From an uncultured Granulosicoccus sp. (GTDB lineage Bacteria > Pseudomonadota > Gammaproteobacteria > Granulosicoccales > Granulosicoccaceae): a stretch of DNA of 64,000 nt. Of the stretch, positions 29,954-39,831 are shown in pieces. The position numbers and the translations under genes are program-made. The stretch lies in NCBI GenBank assembly GCA_947499955.1, contig CANMQI010000010.1, positions 1-64,000 on the forward strand, given 5' to 3'. The first letter of the stretch is position 1; each line of letters begins with the position of its first letter. Under the pieces are notes generated by a model. It was not told where the DNA came from, did no database searches, and saw only the letters and a list, made by a program, of their open reading frames with translations.

Positions 29954-31168
29954 ATGCACGCAGACGAGCTGCGCATGGCCGTCACGAAGGTGGTCGATAT
30001 ACTCAACAAGACCGACATCCGGTCAATCGTTGATCAGTATCGTTCTTCCCGAGGTGATCAGCGTACTGCAGCGGCAGCGCGATTGGGTCATGCTGGTGCA
30101 GTCATCATGGAACGTATTGAATCCATGTCGGCCGCCGAAAGAAACGTAGTCAAATGCCTGCACCTTGAATCTCTGGGTTCCACGGACTACTGGCAGAATC
30201 TCCTGGGTAATGTTGGTGATCCGCGTGAGCATCAGGCGGAGATCGTACGTCTGGCGAGTCGCGTCATGTTTGCCACCAGTCACCTTCCCGGCATGATATC
30301 GCTACTGGATGTTTCCAGCAGCACGCCTGCGGTTGATGTTCATTCTCCCGAGTTGCAAGCAGGTGAGGGCGGTCTGCACATCCGGCTGACGGACGCTGGC
30401 GAGAAGGCGGCAGACCCTGATCGCATCGCGCGAGCCATTGATGGTATAGACATGCTGTATTCGGCGTGTGCCAGCATTGCGCGCAAGCCTGCCATGGATC
30501 TGCGAATCGACGGCATCCTGGGCAAGCGCAACCATGATCGCGAACTGCAATTCACTGGCGAGCGAGATGCCATCGCTGCCGTGTTCGCTGTCATCGATTC
30601 CATTCCGGCAGCATTGGCTGACATCGACCCCGATCGTGATATCGATCTGGATGCTGTCGTGCAGTCCCTGCCCATCTTTGAAGACCTGAACACCCTGGCC
30701 TCCCTTGGAACCTTCTCCAGAAAGGATCTCAAGGACATCAGCGACACCATGCATCAAGGGGCCTTGCTGGCACTTGAAAGTGGCGTCATCCTGGTCGATA
30801 AATCCATCAGGACCAGTGCGCAGGCCTCTCAGTCTGTTGCTGCCCGCCCGGCACCAGCGCCGGTTGTTGCTCAGGAGCATCATTCGCTCACTGGCGAAGC
30901 TCCTGTCGACAAGCAGGAACCTGCATTGCCAGTGGTGGTGGCAGGTGATGGCGATTCAGGTCACGACGAGCATTACGATCGCTACTTGCGTGAACGTGAG
31001 GCCATGCTGCAGCAGCCTTCTGCAGAGGCTGACATCAATGGCCATGCCATCCCCACGCTGAACGTGGCGTCGCAGGACGATGATGATGCAGAGCTTTCAG
31101 ATGACCAGGTGCGGCGAGAAGCCGTTGACGAGCTGCTGAAGTCACTGGGTCAGTCACGCAGCACCTGA
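29954..31168 (+). CDS. Uncharacterised protein, 404 residues
   Basis: No family is recognised. The ATG at 29954 has GGAG six bases upstream; an ATG four codons earlier (29942) is possible. There is no signal peptide or membrane helix, so it is probably cytoplasmic. The first half is helical (AVTKVVDILNKTDIRSIVDQY, EIVRLASRVMFATSHLPGMISLLD). A region near 125-270 alternates acidic strands and helices (GLHIRLTDAGEKAADPDRIARAIDGIDMLYSACASIA in part: IDGIDMLYSACASIA). An Ala/Pro-rich linker (about 295-325) precedes a strongly acidic tail with SQDDDDAELSDDQVRREAVDELLKSL in part (DDDDAELSDD). It stands alone between tRNA-Pro and the tRNA-Asn pair. Confidence 0.8.
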   Translation: MHADELRMAVTKVVDILNKTDIRSIVDQYRSSRGDQRTAAAARLGHAGAVIMERIESMSAAERNVVKCLHLESLGSTDYWQNLLGNVGDPREHQAEIVRLASRVMFATSHLPGMISLLDVSSSTPAVDVHSPELQAGEGGLHIRLTDAGEKAADPDRIARAIDGIDMLYSACASIARKPAMDLRIDGILGKRNHDRELQFTGERDAIAAVFAVIDSIPAALADIDPDRDIDLDAVVQSLPIFEDLNTLASLGTFSRKDLKDISDTMHQGALLALESGVILVDKSIRTSAQASQSVAARPAPAPVVAQEHHSLTGEAPVDKQEPALPVVVAGDGDSGHDEHYDRYLREREAMLQQPSAEADINGHAIPTLNVASQDDDDAELSDDQVRREAVDELLKSLGQSRST

Positions 31169-31354
31169 TCATTCTGCGCTGAATCCTGCCTGTTCTCGAC
31201 AAGCCCCGCTGCCATAGGGCAGGCAGGGCGTCTGCCTTTCAGTGCCCTTGTCAGTGTGCGATAACGCTGCGGTGTGCTTGTGTCGTCCGTGATCGGGCTC
31301 CAGGACGGTGGGCACGCTTGTCGTCATATTCCACACATTCGAGCGGCTGAACGC

Positions 31355-31383
31355 AAAAAAGCCCTGCATGAGCAGGGCTTTTT
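31355..31383 (-). terminator. Terminator downstream of the second tRNA-Asn
   Basis: AAAAAAGCCCTGC, a 4-base loop (ATGA) and GCAGGGCTTTTT form a strong bidirectional terminator. On the minus strand it comes just after the tRNA-Asn at 31391-31466. Confidence 0.88.
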
Positions 31384-31390
31384 CAGTGTT

Positions 31391-31466
31391 TGGCTCCCTG
31401 GGACGGGCTCGAACCGCCGACCCAATGATTAACAGTCATTTGCTCTACCAACTGAGCTACCAGGGA
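31391..31466 (-). tRNA. tRNA-Asn (GTT), copy 2
   Basis: A 76-base cloverleaf on the minus strand with encoded CCA: acceptor TCCCTGG, D-arm GCTCAGTTGGTAGAGC, anticodon loop CTGTTAA (GTT, asparagine), T-loop TTCGAGC. It is identical over its full length to the copy at 31560 and has its own terminator. Confidence 0.96.
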
Positions 31467-31521
31467 ATAGGTACAGGATGTAATACGTTACTGATGTGCT
31501 GGATATCGAAAGTCACAAAAT

Positions 31522-31550
31522 AAAAAAGCCCTAAACGAATAGGGCTTTTT
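31522..31550 (-). terminator. Terminator downstream of the first tRNA-Asn
   Basis: AAAAAAGCCCT, a 9-base loop and AGGGCTTTTT. It lies between the two tRNA-Asn copies and follows the upstream copy on the minus strand. The arms share AAAAAAGCCCT with the terminator at 31355, in line with duplication of a tRNA-plus-terminator unit. Confidence 0.85.
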
Positions 31551-31559
31551 CCAATTGTC

Positions 31560-31635
31560 TGGCTCCCTGGGACGGGCTCGAACCGCCGACCCAATGATTA
31601 ACAGTCATTTGCTCTACCAACTGAGCTACCAGGGA
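31560..31635 (-). tRNA. tRNA-Asn (GTT), copy 1
   Basis: A 76-base tRNA-Asn identical to the copy at 31391, with anticodon loop CTGTTAA and encoded CCA. It is the promoter-proximal copy on the minus strand and diverges from uvrB. Confidence 0.96.
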
Positions 31636-31750
31636 ATCGGCACGAAGTGTAATGCGCTTTTGCAGAAAGGTCAATCGCATACCTTGTAAAAGGCAGGCCA
31701 ATCTTCAGCTTAGTTGTACAATCGGCATTCTGGGGAGCATTTTCAAACAT

Positions 31751-33868
31751 ATGGCCACTCAATTCGACCTGCAGACGAACTACAAACCCGCAGGGCACCA
31801 GCCAGAAGCCATAAAGAAGCTGGTTTCCGGCATTGAAGATGGCCTAGCTTATCAGACGTTACTGGGTGTCACAGGTTCGGGCAAGACCTTCACCATTGCC
31901 AATATCCTGCAGCAGCAGCAACGCCCCGCGATCGTGCTTGCCCCGAACAAGACCCTGGCGGCGCAGCTCTACGGTGAGTTCAAGGAGTTCTTCCCGAACA
32001 ACGCTGTCGAATACTTCGTTTCCTACTACGACTACTATCAGCCCGAGGCCTATGTGCCGGCCAGTGATCTGTTCATCGAAAAGGACTCCTCGATCAACGA
32101 ACATATCGAACAGATGCGCTTGTCCGCTACCAAGGCACTGTTCGAACGCCGAGACACGATCATCGTGGCCACTGTGTCGTCCATCTACGGCCTCGGTGAT
32201 CCGCAGCAATACCACCAGATGGTCCTGCACCTGAAACGCGGTGAGATCGTCAACCAGCGCGATGTGCTGCGTCGTCTGGCCGAGCTGCAGTACAGCCGCA
32301 ATGACATGGAGCTCAAGCGGGGTACCTATCGGGTTCGGGGGGAGATCATCGATATCTACCCAGCCGACTCGGATCGGGATGCCATCCGGGTGGAATTGTT
32401 CGATGACGAAATCGAAGCGCTGAGTTTCTTCGACCCGTTGACCGGTGAAGTGGTGCGCAAGGTGCCGCGTCTGACCATCTACCCGAAAACTCACTATGTC
32501 ACTCCGCGCCAGCGTCTGCTGGATGCCACCGATCACATCAAGGATGAGTTGCGAGGGCGACTGGAGCAGTTGACCAGTGGTGGCAAGCTGGTGGAGGCGC
32601 AGCGGCTCCAGCAACGCACCCAGTTCGATCTGGAGATGATTCACGAGCTGGGGTATTGCTCGGGCATTGAAAACTACTCTCGCTATCTCTCAGGCCGTCT
32701 GCCGGGTGAACCGCCACCGTGTCTGTTCGACTACCTGCCCGAAGACAGCCTGTTGTTCATTGATGAAAGTCACGTCACGATTCCGCAGCTGGGTGCCATG
32801 TACAAGGGCGATCGCTCACGCAAGGAGAATCTGGTCAATTACGGATTCCGTCTGCCATCGGCGCTGGACAATCGGCCACTGAAGTTCGAGGAATGGGAGC
32901 TGTTGTCGCCGCAGACCGTATTCGTGTCGGCAACACCTGGCAATTACGAACGCGATCATGCCGATCAGATCATCGAGCTGGTCGTCAGACCTACCGGGCT
33001 GGTCGACCCGGAGATAGAAGTCAGACCCGCACGAACCCAGGTGGATGACGTCCTGTCGGAAATAAACGACCGCGTTTCGCGCAATGAAAGGGTTTTGATC
33101 ACCACCTTGACCAAACGCATGTCGGAAGACCTGACCGATTACCTCGGGGAGCATGGGGTGAAGGTTCGGTACCTGCATTCGGACGTGGATACGGTCGAGC
33201 GCAGTGAGATCATTCGCGACCTGCGTCTCGGGGTGTTCGATGTCATCGTCGGAATCAACCTGTTGCGCGAGGGGCTGGATATGCCCGAAGTTTCGCTGGT
33301 GGCGATACTCGACGCCGACAAGGAGGGTTTCCTGCGTTCCGACCGATCATTGATACAAACCATTGGCCGGGCTGCACGCAATCTGCACGGCAAGGCCATC
33401 CTGTACGCCGATACCATGACCGGGTCCATGCAACGTGCCATGGATGAAACGGATCGGCGCCGAGAGGTGCAGATCGGTTACAACCTGGAACATGGCATCA
33501 CGCCCAAAGGCATCCAGAAGTCCATCAATGACGTCATGGAAGCGGGCAATGGTTCGACCAAGGGTGACAAGCGGCGCGGCAAGCGTGGCGCCGAGCGACA
33601 GAGCGCAAACGGTAAGGAGGCCGTGGAAGTAGCAACGATGTCAGCCGCCGATGCTGCCCGGCGAATCAAGGAGCTGGAAAAGCAGATGTATGAATGTGCC
33701 CGGAATCTGGAATTCGAGCGAGCGGCAGCGCTGCGCGATGAACTGGAGCAGGTGCGGGCAAGCATGTTCATGGGGGACGACGTCAGTCGGGCTGCATCGC
33801 GGCCGATGAGAGGAGCAGGCGGCTCTGTGGCAGCGCCAGGCAAGAATGAGCGGGACGTGGTTTCCTGA
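31751..33868 (+). CDS. uvrB: Excinuclease ABC subunit B
   Basis: 705 residues from the ATG at 31751, giving [21 protein letters not shown]. UvrB verifies damage and positions UvrC in nucleotide excision repair. Visible: Walker A GVTGSGKT, the beta-hairpin region [12 protein letters not shown], the DESH box ([10 protein letters not shown]), TRRT-like helicase motifs ([39 protein letters not shown]) and a C-terminal UVR domain ([27 protein letters not shown] in part). An extended Lys/Arg/Gly linker precedes the UVR domain. The Shine-Dalgarno is weak and distant. Mfd in the same window works in the same pathway. Confidence 0.98.
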   Translation: MATQFDLQTNYKPAGHQPEAIKKLVSGIEDGLAYQTLLGVTGSGKTFTIANILQQQQRPAIVLAPNKTLAAQLYGEFKEFFPNNAVEYFVSYYDYYQPEAYVPASDLFIEKDSSINEHIEQMRLSATKALFERRDTIIVATVSSIYGLGDPQQYHQMVLHLKRGEIVNQRDVLRRLAELQYSRNDMELKRGTYRVRGEIIDIYPADSDRDAIRVELFDDEIEALSFFDPLTGEVVRKVPRLTIYPKTHYVTPRQRLLDATDHIKDELRGRLEQLTSGGKLVEAQRLQQRTQFDLEMIHELGYCSGIENYSRYLSGRLPGEPPPCLFDYLPEDSLLFIDESHVTIPQLGAMYKGDRSRKENLVNYGFRLPSALDNRPLKFEEWELLSPQTVFVSATPGNYERDHADQIIELVVRPTGLVDPEIEVRPARTQVDDVLSEINDRVSRNERVLITTLTKRMSEDLTDYLGEHGVKVRYLHSDVDTVERSEIIRDLRLGVFDVIVGINLLREGLDMPEVSLVAILDADKEGFLRSDRSLIQTIGRAARNLHGKAILYADTMTGSMQRAMDETDRRREVQIGYNLEHGITPKGIQKSINDVMEAGNGSTKGDKRRGKRGAERQSANGKEAVEVATMSAADAARRIKELEKQMYECARNLEFERAAALRDELEQVRASMFMGDDVSRAASRPMRGAGGSVAAPGKNERDVVS

Positions 33869-33887
33869 GCCACAAGTCATTCCAGAA

Positions 33888-33941
33888 CTGGCAATCAGGC
33901 ATTGCCAGTAGTCATCAAGGCATGGTGATGGTCGCATCACC
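33888..33941 (+). other. Two perfect hairpins between uvrB and acnB
   Basis: CTGGCAAT/ATTGCCAG (8 bp, 5-base loop CAGGC, 33888-33908) and GGTGATG/CATCACC (7 bp, 4-base loop GTCG, 33924-33941) lie in tandem. The second ends about 10 bases before the acnB Shine-Dalgarno AGGAGG. Neither has a T-tract. They could be the 3' end of uvrB mRNA or structures in the acnB leader. Confidence 0.5.
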
Positions 33942-33963
33942 GTCAGATCGAGGAGGTTGGAAA

Positions 33964-36570
33964 ATGCTAGAAGCCTATCGTCAGCACGTGGTAGAGCGTG
34001 AAGCTGAAGGGGTGGTACCCAAGCCACTGAATGCACAGCAGGTAGCCGAGCTTGTAGAGCTGTTGAAATCCCCACCAGCGGGTGAAGAGGATTTTCTGTT
34101 GGACCTCTTTGCGCAACGTATCCCGGCAGGTGTGGACGAGGCGGCCTACGTGAAGGCAGGCTTTCTGGCTGCACTGGCCAAGGGCGAGGTCAGTTCGCCG
34201 CTGATCAGCCGCGTCGGCGCGGTTGAGTTGCTGGGTACCATGCTCGGTGGTTATAACATTCAGCCACTGATAGCCGCACTGGATGATCAGGAGCTGGCTG
34301 ACGCGGCTGTCAAGGCACTCTCACACACATTGCTGATGTTCGACGCCTTCCACGATGTCGAGGAAAAAGCCAAGGGTGGCAACGAGGCTGCCATGCAGGT
34401 GATGCAATCCTGGGCTGATGCCGAGTGGTTTCTGGCCAAGGACGAAGTGCCCGAGAAAATCACTGTCACGGTCTTCAAGGTGCCTGGCGAGACCAATACC
34501 GACGATCTGTCGCCGGCAACCGATGCCTGGAGTCGTCCCGATATTCCACTGCATGCCACAGCCATGCTCAAGTTCGAGCGTGAAGGCTTTACCGACAAGC
34601 CGCTGGAGACCATTGCAGAGCTGAAGGAGAAGGGTTTCCCTCTGGCTTATGTGGGTGACGTGGTTGGCACCGGTTCGTCTCGCAAGTCGGCAACCAACTC
34701 TGTTCTGTGGCACATGGGTGATGATATCCCGTTCATCCCGAATCGGCGTGACGGGGGGTTCGTACTCGGTGGCAAGATCGCTCCCATTTTCTACAACACG
34801 CTGGAAGATGCCGGCGCGCTGCCTATCGAGTGTGATGTCAATGCCATGGAAATGGGCGATGTCATCGACATCTATCCCCACCAGAAGAAGGTCACAAGGC
34901 ACGACAGTGATGAAGTGATCACGACCTACGATTTCGAAAACGAAGTCTTGCTTGATGAAGTGCGTGCAGGAGGCCGTATTCCGCTGATCATCGGTCGTGG
35001 ACTGACCGACCGTGCCCGTGAATCACTGGGCCTGGAGTTCAGCACCGTGTTCAAGCGTCCGGGCGCAACCGATGTCAGCACCAGGGGATTTACACTGGCG
35101 CAGAAGATTGTCGGCAAGGCCTGTGGCGTCGAGGGCATTCGTCCGGGTCAGTATTGCGAGCCCAAGATGACCACGGTGGGTTCACAGGATACAACCGGTC
35201 CGATGACTCGCGATGAGTTGAAGGATCTGGCCTGTCTGGGCTTCACTGCCGATCTGGTCATGCAGTCCTTCTGTCACACCGCGGCGTATCCAAAACCTGT
35301 TGATGTCAGCACACACCACACGCTGCCTGATTTCATGTCTACCCGTGGCGGTGTCTCCCTGCGTCCCGGTGATGGCATCATTCACTCCTGGCTCAATCGA
35401 ATGCTGCTGCCCGACACCGTGGGTACCGGTGGTGACTCGCACACCCGTTTCCCCATGGGTATTTCCTTTCCGGCAGGCTCTGGTCTGGTCGCGTTCGCCT
35501 CTGCGGTGGGTGTCATGCCGCTGAACATGCCGCAGTCGGTTCTGGTGCGTTTCAAGGGTGAAATGCAGCCGGGTATCACCTTGCGTGATCTGGTCAATGC
35601 CATCCCTTATGCCGCCTTGCAGCGTGGCTTGCTGACGGTCGAGAAAAAGGGCAAGAAGAATGTCTTCTCGGGCGCCTGTGTGGAGATCGAAGGTCTCAAG
35701 GATCTCAAGCTGGAGCAGGCCTTCGAACTGGCTGATGCCACGGCCGAGCGTTCAGCCGGCGGTTGTACCATCAAGCTGGATATCGAACCGTTGAAGGAAT
35801 ACATCACATCCAACGTCACCCTGTTGCGCTGGATGATCGATCAGGGATATGCCGATGCCCGTACCCTCGAGCGTCGCGCCCGCAAGATGGAAGAGTGGCT
35901 GGAAAATCCTTCTCTGCTGGAAGCCGATGCCGACGCCGAATACGCGGAAATCATCGAGATCGATCTCAACGATATCAAGGAGCCATTGCTGGCCTGCCCG
36001 AACGATCCTGATGATGTGAAGCCCTTGTCCGAAGTGCAGGGCACCAGGATCGATGAGGTCTTCATCGGTTCCTGCATGACCAATATCGGTCACTATCGTG
36101 CGGCTGGCAAGTTGATCGAAAAGGCTGCCGAGTACGTGGATACGGTGTTGTGGATCGCCCCTCCCACTCGCATGGACGAGCACCAACTCAAGGAAGAGGG
36201 CTACTACAACATCTTCGGTGCTGCGGGTGCCAGACTTGAAATACCCGGCTGTTCCCTGTGCATGGGTAATCAGGCACGGGTAAAGCCTGGAGCGACGGTG
36301 GTATCCACCTCGACGCGTAATTTTCCGAACCGTCTGGGTGCTGGTGCCTTTGTCTACCTGAGTTCTGCCGAGCTGGCAGCAGTTGCAGCCCTGATTGGCA
36401 GACTACCCACGGTCGAAGAGTACATGAGCTATGTCAAGGATCTGGATGCCATGAGCGACGAGGTGTACCGCTACCTGAACTTCAACGAGATTGCCGAGTT
36501 TCAGCATTCCGCCGATGAGGCGAAGGTGAAGTTCAAGGACATTCCGGTATCCATCCAGTTGGCCAGCTGA
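33964..36570 (+). CDS. acnB: Bifunctional aconitate hydratase 2 (AcnB)
   Basis: 868 residues from the ATG at 33964, with AGGAGG nine to ten bases upstream. It interconverts citrate and isocitrate in the TCA cycle with a 4Fe-4S cluster. AcnB domain order is clear: N-terminal HEAT-like domain ([22 protein letters not shown]), swivel domain ([21 protein letters not shown]), then the core with cluster cysteines in [12 protein letters not shown] and in [12 protein letters not shown], plus [17 protein letters not shown] strong terminator follows. The hairpins upstream could mediate post-transcriptional control, which is common for aconitases but unproven here. Confidence 0.98.
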   Translation: MLEAYRQHVVEREAEGVVPKPLNAQQVAELVELLKSPPAGEEDFLLDLFAQRIPAGVDEAAYVKAGFLAALAKGEVSSPLISRVGAVELLGTMLGGYNIQPLIAALDDQELADAAVKALSHTLLMFDAFHDVEEKAKGGNEAAMQVMQSWADAEWFLAKDEVPEKITVTVFKVPGETNTDDLSPATDAWSRPDIPLHATAMLKFEREGFTDKPLETIAELKEKGFPLAYVGDVVGTGSSRKSATNSVLWHMGDDIPFIPNRRDGGFVLGGKIAPIFYNTLEDAGALPIECDVNAMEMGDVIDIYPHQKKVTRHDSDEVITTYDFENEVLLDEVRAGGRIPLIIGRGLTDRARESLGLEFSTVFKRPGATDVSTRGFTLAQKIVGKACGVEGIRPGQYCEPKMTTVGSQDTTGPMTRDELKDLACLGFTADLVMQSFCHTAAYPKPVDVSTHHTLPDFMSTRGGVSLRPGDGIIHSWLNRMLLPDTVGTGGDSHTRFPMGISFPAGSGLVAFASAVGVMPLNMPQSVLVRFKGEMQPGITLRDLVNAIPYAALQRGLLTVEKKGKKNVFSGACVEIEGLKDLKLEQAFELADATAERSAGGCTIKLDIEPLKEYITSNVTLLRWMIDQGYADARTLERRARKMEEWLENPSLLEADADAEYAEIIEIDLNDIKEPLLACPNDPDDVKPLSEVQGTRIDEVFIGSCMTNIGHYRAAGKLIEKAAEYVDTVLWIAPPTRMDEHQLKEEGYYNIFGAAGARLEIPGCSLCMGNQARVKPGATVVSTSTRNFPNRLGAGAFVYLSSAELAAVAALIGRLPTVEEYMSYVKDLDAMSDEVYRYLNFNEIAEFQHSADEAKVKFKDIPVSIQLAS

Positions 36571-36590
36571 ATCTGACAAGCAGCAGTTGA

Positions 36591-36630
36591 AAAGGGGCGG
36601 TCTTGCTCTTGCAAGGCCGCCCCTTTCTTT
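36591..36630 (+). terminator. Intrinsic terminator after acnB
   Basis: AAAGGGGCGGTCTTG pairs with CAAGGCCGCCCCTTT (one mismatch) around a 6-base loop, followed by a T-rich stretch. It ends the acnB transcript and faces the convergent hflD-mnmA genes. Confidence 0.88.
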
Positions 36631-36706
36631 TCGTCTTGTCCGGATTCCCTGTCAGCTGTGGGTGACAACCGGATTGTCGGGAAGGGGGGATTTCCGTACA
36701 GGCGGC

Positions 36707-37333
36707 TCAGTGATGCTGAGTCAGCAATTCAGCCTGCCTGAGGTATTGATTGCGGTAGAACAGTAGCCTGGGGCGAGTGCCCCCGCATTGTCGCCACAGG
36801 ACAACGGATCGCAACCCACCCAGCAGTGCTGCCCGGATGGTTGAGGCCGTGGTGTTGTCGTTGAGGTAATCGGGGTCGCCGCTGACCATGATTCTCGGGC
36901 TCAGGTGACTGATGCTGCTACGGTAGAGATTGGCCAGATTGCTGATCATGGCAGGTTCGTCGATCTCCAGATCCATGGACTGGGATCGACTGATACCGAT
37001 GCGCAGCTGTTCGACCGTGTCCTCGTCATTGAGGATGTTGGTTCCCAACTGGATGAGTGCCAGGGCATAGCGGGCAATATCCAGGTCACGAGACTCGTTG
37101 TTGCCACCGAGCTGGCTTTTCATGATGCGCAGTCCCCAGGCGATGCTGTTACTGCTGCCTCCATAGGCGTCGATGACCCTGTCGGTTTTCAGCGTGAGTA
37201 TCGAGCGCAGGGTGCCTGTCAGTTCTTCGGGGTCCGCCTTGCCGGTTGTCGCCAGTGACTTGCACAGGTGAACCGACTGGAAGATACCGGCAAGTGCCAA
37301 TGTCTGGTTTTCTATTGTGGATAAAGCATTCAT
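36707..37333 (-). CDS. hflD: HflD-family protein
   Basis: 208 residues, the usual length. Peripheral membrane protein; in E. coli it modulates lambda lysogeny by binding CII, and its general role is unclear. Opening LSTIENQTLALAGIFQSVHLCKSLATTG, central SILTLKTDRVIDAYGG and the later PRIMVSGDPDYLND are typical of HflD. It follows mnmA by 51 bp on the same strand, the conserved mnmA-hflD pairing. purB, which is often third in this cluster, is here 16 kb away. Confidence 0.92.
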   Translation of the reverse strand: MNALSTIENQTLALAGIFQSVHLCKSLATTGKADPEELTGTLRSILTLKTDRVIDAYGGSSNSIAWGLRIMKSQLGGNNESRDLDIARYALALIQLGTNILNDEDTVEQLRIGISRSQSMDLEIDEPAMISNLANLYRSSISHLSPRIMVSGDPDYLNDNTTASTIRAALLGGLRSVVLWRQCGGTRPRLLFYRNQYLRQAELLTQHH

Positions 37334-37384
37334 GAGTGTGAGTATAGGCTGCGCCAGTGGTCCGTCTACCTGATAATGACGGGC

Positions 37385-38518
37385 TCAGCGAGCAAGGTCA
37401 CTGATAATGGCTCCGCCAAGGCAGGCGTCACCATCGTACAGAACCAGAGACTGGCCGGGCGTTGCTGCGCGAACAGCTTGGTCGAATTCTATGTGCAGGG
37501 TGTCATTGTCCGTCAGAGTGACCGTGGCCGCCTGATCCTGTTGCCGATACCGTACCTTGGCGGTACAGCGGAAACTGCTGGCAGGGGCCTCGCCCTGAAC
37601 CCAGTGAAGATTGTGTGCCTGCAGACTGCTGCGGAACAGGGCCGGATGATCATGCCCCTGACCCACCACAAGACGGTTGTCTGTCAGATCCTTGTCCAGT
37701 ACATACCAGGGTGATTCCTCGCCAGCGCTTCTACCACCAATGCCCAGACCCTGCCTCTGTCCCAGAGTGTAGAACATGAGCCCGTTGTGGCGGCCGATTG
37801 TCTCGCCACTGTCGGTAACGATATCGCCCGGTTGGGCCGGCAGATACTCCGCCAGAAAGGCGCTGAACTTGCGCTCGCCGATGAAGCAGATGCCGGTGCT
37901 GTCTTTCTTGCTGTGCACATGAAAGCCGGCTTCCTGGGCCAGCTTTCTGACATCGGGTTTTTCCATCTCGCCAACGGGAAAGAGGCTGGGGCGCAACTGG
38001 TGCTGGTTGAGTGTGTAGAGAAAGTAGCTCTGGTCCTTGTTGTTGTCGATACCACGCAGCAGCTTCACAGCCTCGTTGCTACCACCGGCACGAACGTAGT
38101 GGCCGGTAGCAATGGCATCCGCCCCTTGAGAGCGTGCATGGTCCAGAAAGGCCTTGAACTTGATTTCCTTGTTGCACAGTATGTCCGGGTTGGGGGTACG
38201 GCCGGCACTGTATTCTTCCAGAAAATGTGCGAACACCCGTTCCCAGTATTCGTCGGCAAAGTTGACAGTCGTGAGTTCCATGTCAAGCCTGGCGGCAACC
38301 GATGCTGCATCGCGATAGTCCTGGCGCGCTGTGCAGTGTTCGTCATCGTCTTCCCAGTTCTGCATGAAAATGCCTGACACCTGATAGCCCTGACGCTTGA
38401 GCAACAGGGCGGCGACGGACGAATCCACACCGCCGGACATGCCGACGATGACATGCATGTTCTGTCGGTCACTGCGAAATTGTGCCGCCAGTGGCGAAGG
38501 TGAAACAGTCGAGTTCAT
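37385..38518 (-). CDS. mnmA: tRNA-specific 2-thiouridylase MnmA
   Basis: 377 residues from the ATG at 38518; an ATG 20 codons later (38458) gives [14 protein letters not shown] and may be the true start, as neither has a good Shine-Dalgarno. It inserts sulfur at U34 of tRNA-Lys, -Glu and -Gln. PP-loop GMSGGVDSS, catalytic cysteines in [12 protein letters not shown] and [12 protein letters not shown], and DKDQSYFLY-like [11 protein letters not shown] are all present. It is co-directional with hflD. Confidence 0.96.
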   Translation of the reverse strand: MNSTVSPSPLAAQFRSDRQNMHVIVGMSGGVDSSVAALLLKRQGYQVSGIFMQNWEDDDEHCTARQDYRDAASVAARLDMELTTVNFADEYWERVFAHFLEEYSAGRTPNPDILCNKEIKFKAFLDHARSQGADAIATGHYVRAGGSNEAVKLLRGIDNNKDQSYFLYTLNQHQLRPSLFPVGEMEKPDVRKLAQEAGFHVHSKKDSTGICFIGERKFSAFLAEYLPAQPGDIVTDSGETIGRHNGLMFYTLGQRQGLGIGGRSAGEESPWYVLDKDLTDNRLVVGQGHDHPALFRSSLQAHNLHWVQGEAPASSFRCTAKVRYRQQDQAATVTLTDNDTLHIEFDQAVRAATPGQSLVLYDGDACLGGAIISDLAR

Positions 38519-38564
38519 TGAAAACAGTAAATGGGTGAATCAGCAGCAACGCAACAGCGTTGCC

Positions 38565-39542
38565 CTAGAGATTGGTGACAAGTGGCTCTTCGCTGCGCTG
38601 ACTGCTCTTGCGCTTGGGCGGAGGAGCTGTATGACGTGCAAAGAAGTTGTGATCCATGCGTTCCAGAAATTGCTTGGCCTGCGGTGACAGGAACTTGCCA
38701 CGCCTGACAACAACACCGTAGCTGCGATTGGGAAAGTACTCATCAATGGGTTTGACGGTGAGGTTCTCGAAACCGCGCAGACAGATACTGGTGACAATAC
38801 TGATGCCGGCACCGATTTCGACATAACGCTTGATCACTTCCCAGCCACCGGCTTCCAGAGCCACTGTGTAAGGCACGCCATGTTGCTGGAAAACGAGATC
38901 CACCACGCTCCAGGTGCTGAGGTGACGTGGCGGTAGAATCAGACCATAGGGGCTGATGTCTTCCAGTGCAATATGCTCTTTTTCTGACAGTGGGTGATCC
39001 TTGCACATGATCAATGCCGGCTTGTACTGGTAGATGGGGTGGTAGACCAGGTCATCGGGCACCTCGATCATGGATCCGACCGCGAAATCCACTTCATCGG
39101 CTCGCAGCAACTCCATGCCGTCATGGCCGGTGACGTTGTGCAACCGTACATCGATCTGTGGATAGTCATCGGAAAACGACTTGATGATGTCCGGCAGGAT
39201 ATACAGCAGGGTGGCCTCGCCAGAGGCGATCTCGAGTGGCCCGGCATGGACATTACCCAAACGCGCGGCAAAGCTGTCTGCCAACCGGCTGAAGCCATCG
39301 ACCAGCGGTTGTGCCATCTCCAGCAGCAATTCACCGGCAGGGGTCAACCGAATCCTGGGTCCGCAGCGTTCGAACAACAGGGTGTCCAGTTCCTTCTCGA
39401 GCGCTTGAATCTGCAGTGACACCGAGGGCTGGCTGAGTTTGAGACGTTTGGCTGCCTTGGAAATGCTACCAGTCTGAGCCGCATTGCAGAACGCACGCAA
39501 TTGTCGGTGCTGGTTGAGATTGGGGGTATCTGCAAGGGCCAT
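38565..39542 (-). CDS. CysB-like LysR-family regulator
   Basis: 325 residues. LysR winged helix at about 12-72 (LRAFCNAAQTGSISKAAKRLKLSQPSVSLQIQALE in part: SISKAAKRLKLSQPSVS), followed by a two-lobed inducer-binding domain. The region EIASGEATLLYILPDIIKSFSDDYP and the lobe sequence GDLVYHPIY-like DDLVYHPIYQYKPALIMCKDHPL look closest to the CysB branch that senses sulfur metabolites, but no sulfur genes adjoin it. A 289-bp AT-rich region lies upstream. The assignment to LysR is sure; the CysB-like ligand is inference. Confidence 0.88.
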   Translation of the reverse strand: MALADTPNLNQHRQLRAFCNAAQTGSISKAAKRLKLSQPSVSLQIQALEKELDTLLFERCGPRIRLTPAGELLLEMAQPLVDGFSRLADSFAARLGNVHAGPLEIASGEATLLYILPDIIKSFSDDYPQIDVRLHNVTGHDGMELLRADEVDFAVGSMIEVPDDLVYHPIYQYKPALIMCKDHPLSEKEHIALEDISPYGLILPPRHLSTWSVVDLVFQQHGVPYTVALEAGGWEVIKRYVEIGAGISIVTSICLRGFENLTVKPIDEYFPNRSYGVVVRRGKFLSPQAKQFLERMDHNFFARHTAPPPKRKSSQRSEEPLVTNL

Positions 39543-39831
39543 GGTCCAATATTATTTGCTCAGACAATGCTTATACTAATTATCATTGGCTTGGAAAACA
39601 ATCGAAACGGATCGTTTTTTCTTGCACTGCAATATGAAAAGCGCAATAAAATGCTTTTTTGCCAGTGTTGATCGTCGTGCCGCAACAATCGGTGCACTGG
39701 TGCGCTTTTTTCACTCAGTGTGAGCGCAAGACTCGGCAACGCCTCTGCTGGGGTGTGCAACAAGGTAGGATAGGCTCCCTTTTTGCGCTCGATCCAGAGC
39801 TGAACCCTTCAAGATACTCGCTGAATTGCGT
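39543..39831. other. AT-rich divergent intergenic region with three T6 runs
   Basis: No ORF. It is visibly richer in AT than the flanking genes. Three TTTTTT runs (39615-39620, 39655-39660, 39706-39711) follow short pairing sequences; the best is AAAAGC / GCTTTTTT (39637-39660). It must hold the divergent promoters of the LysR gene and of the DUF218 gene. A small RNA is possible but not shown. Confidence 0.5.
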
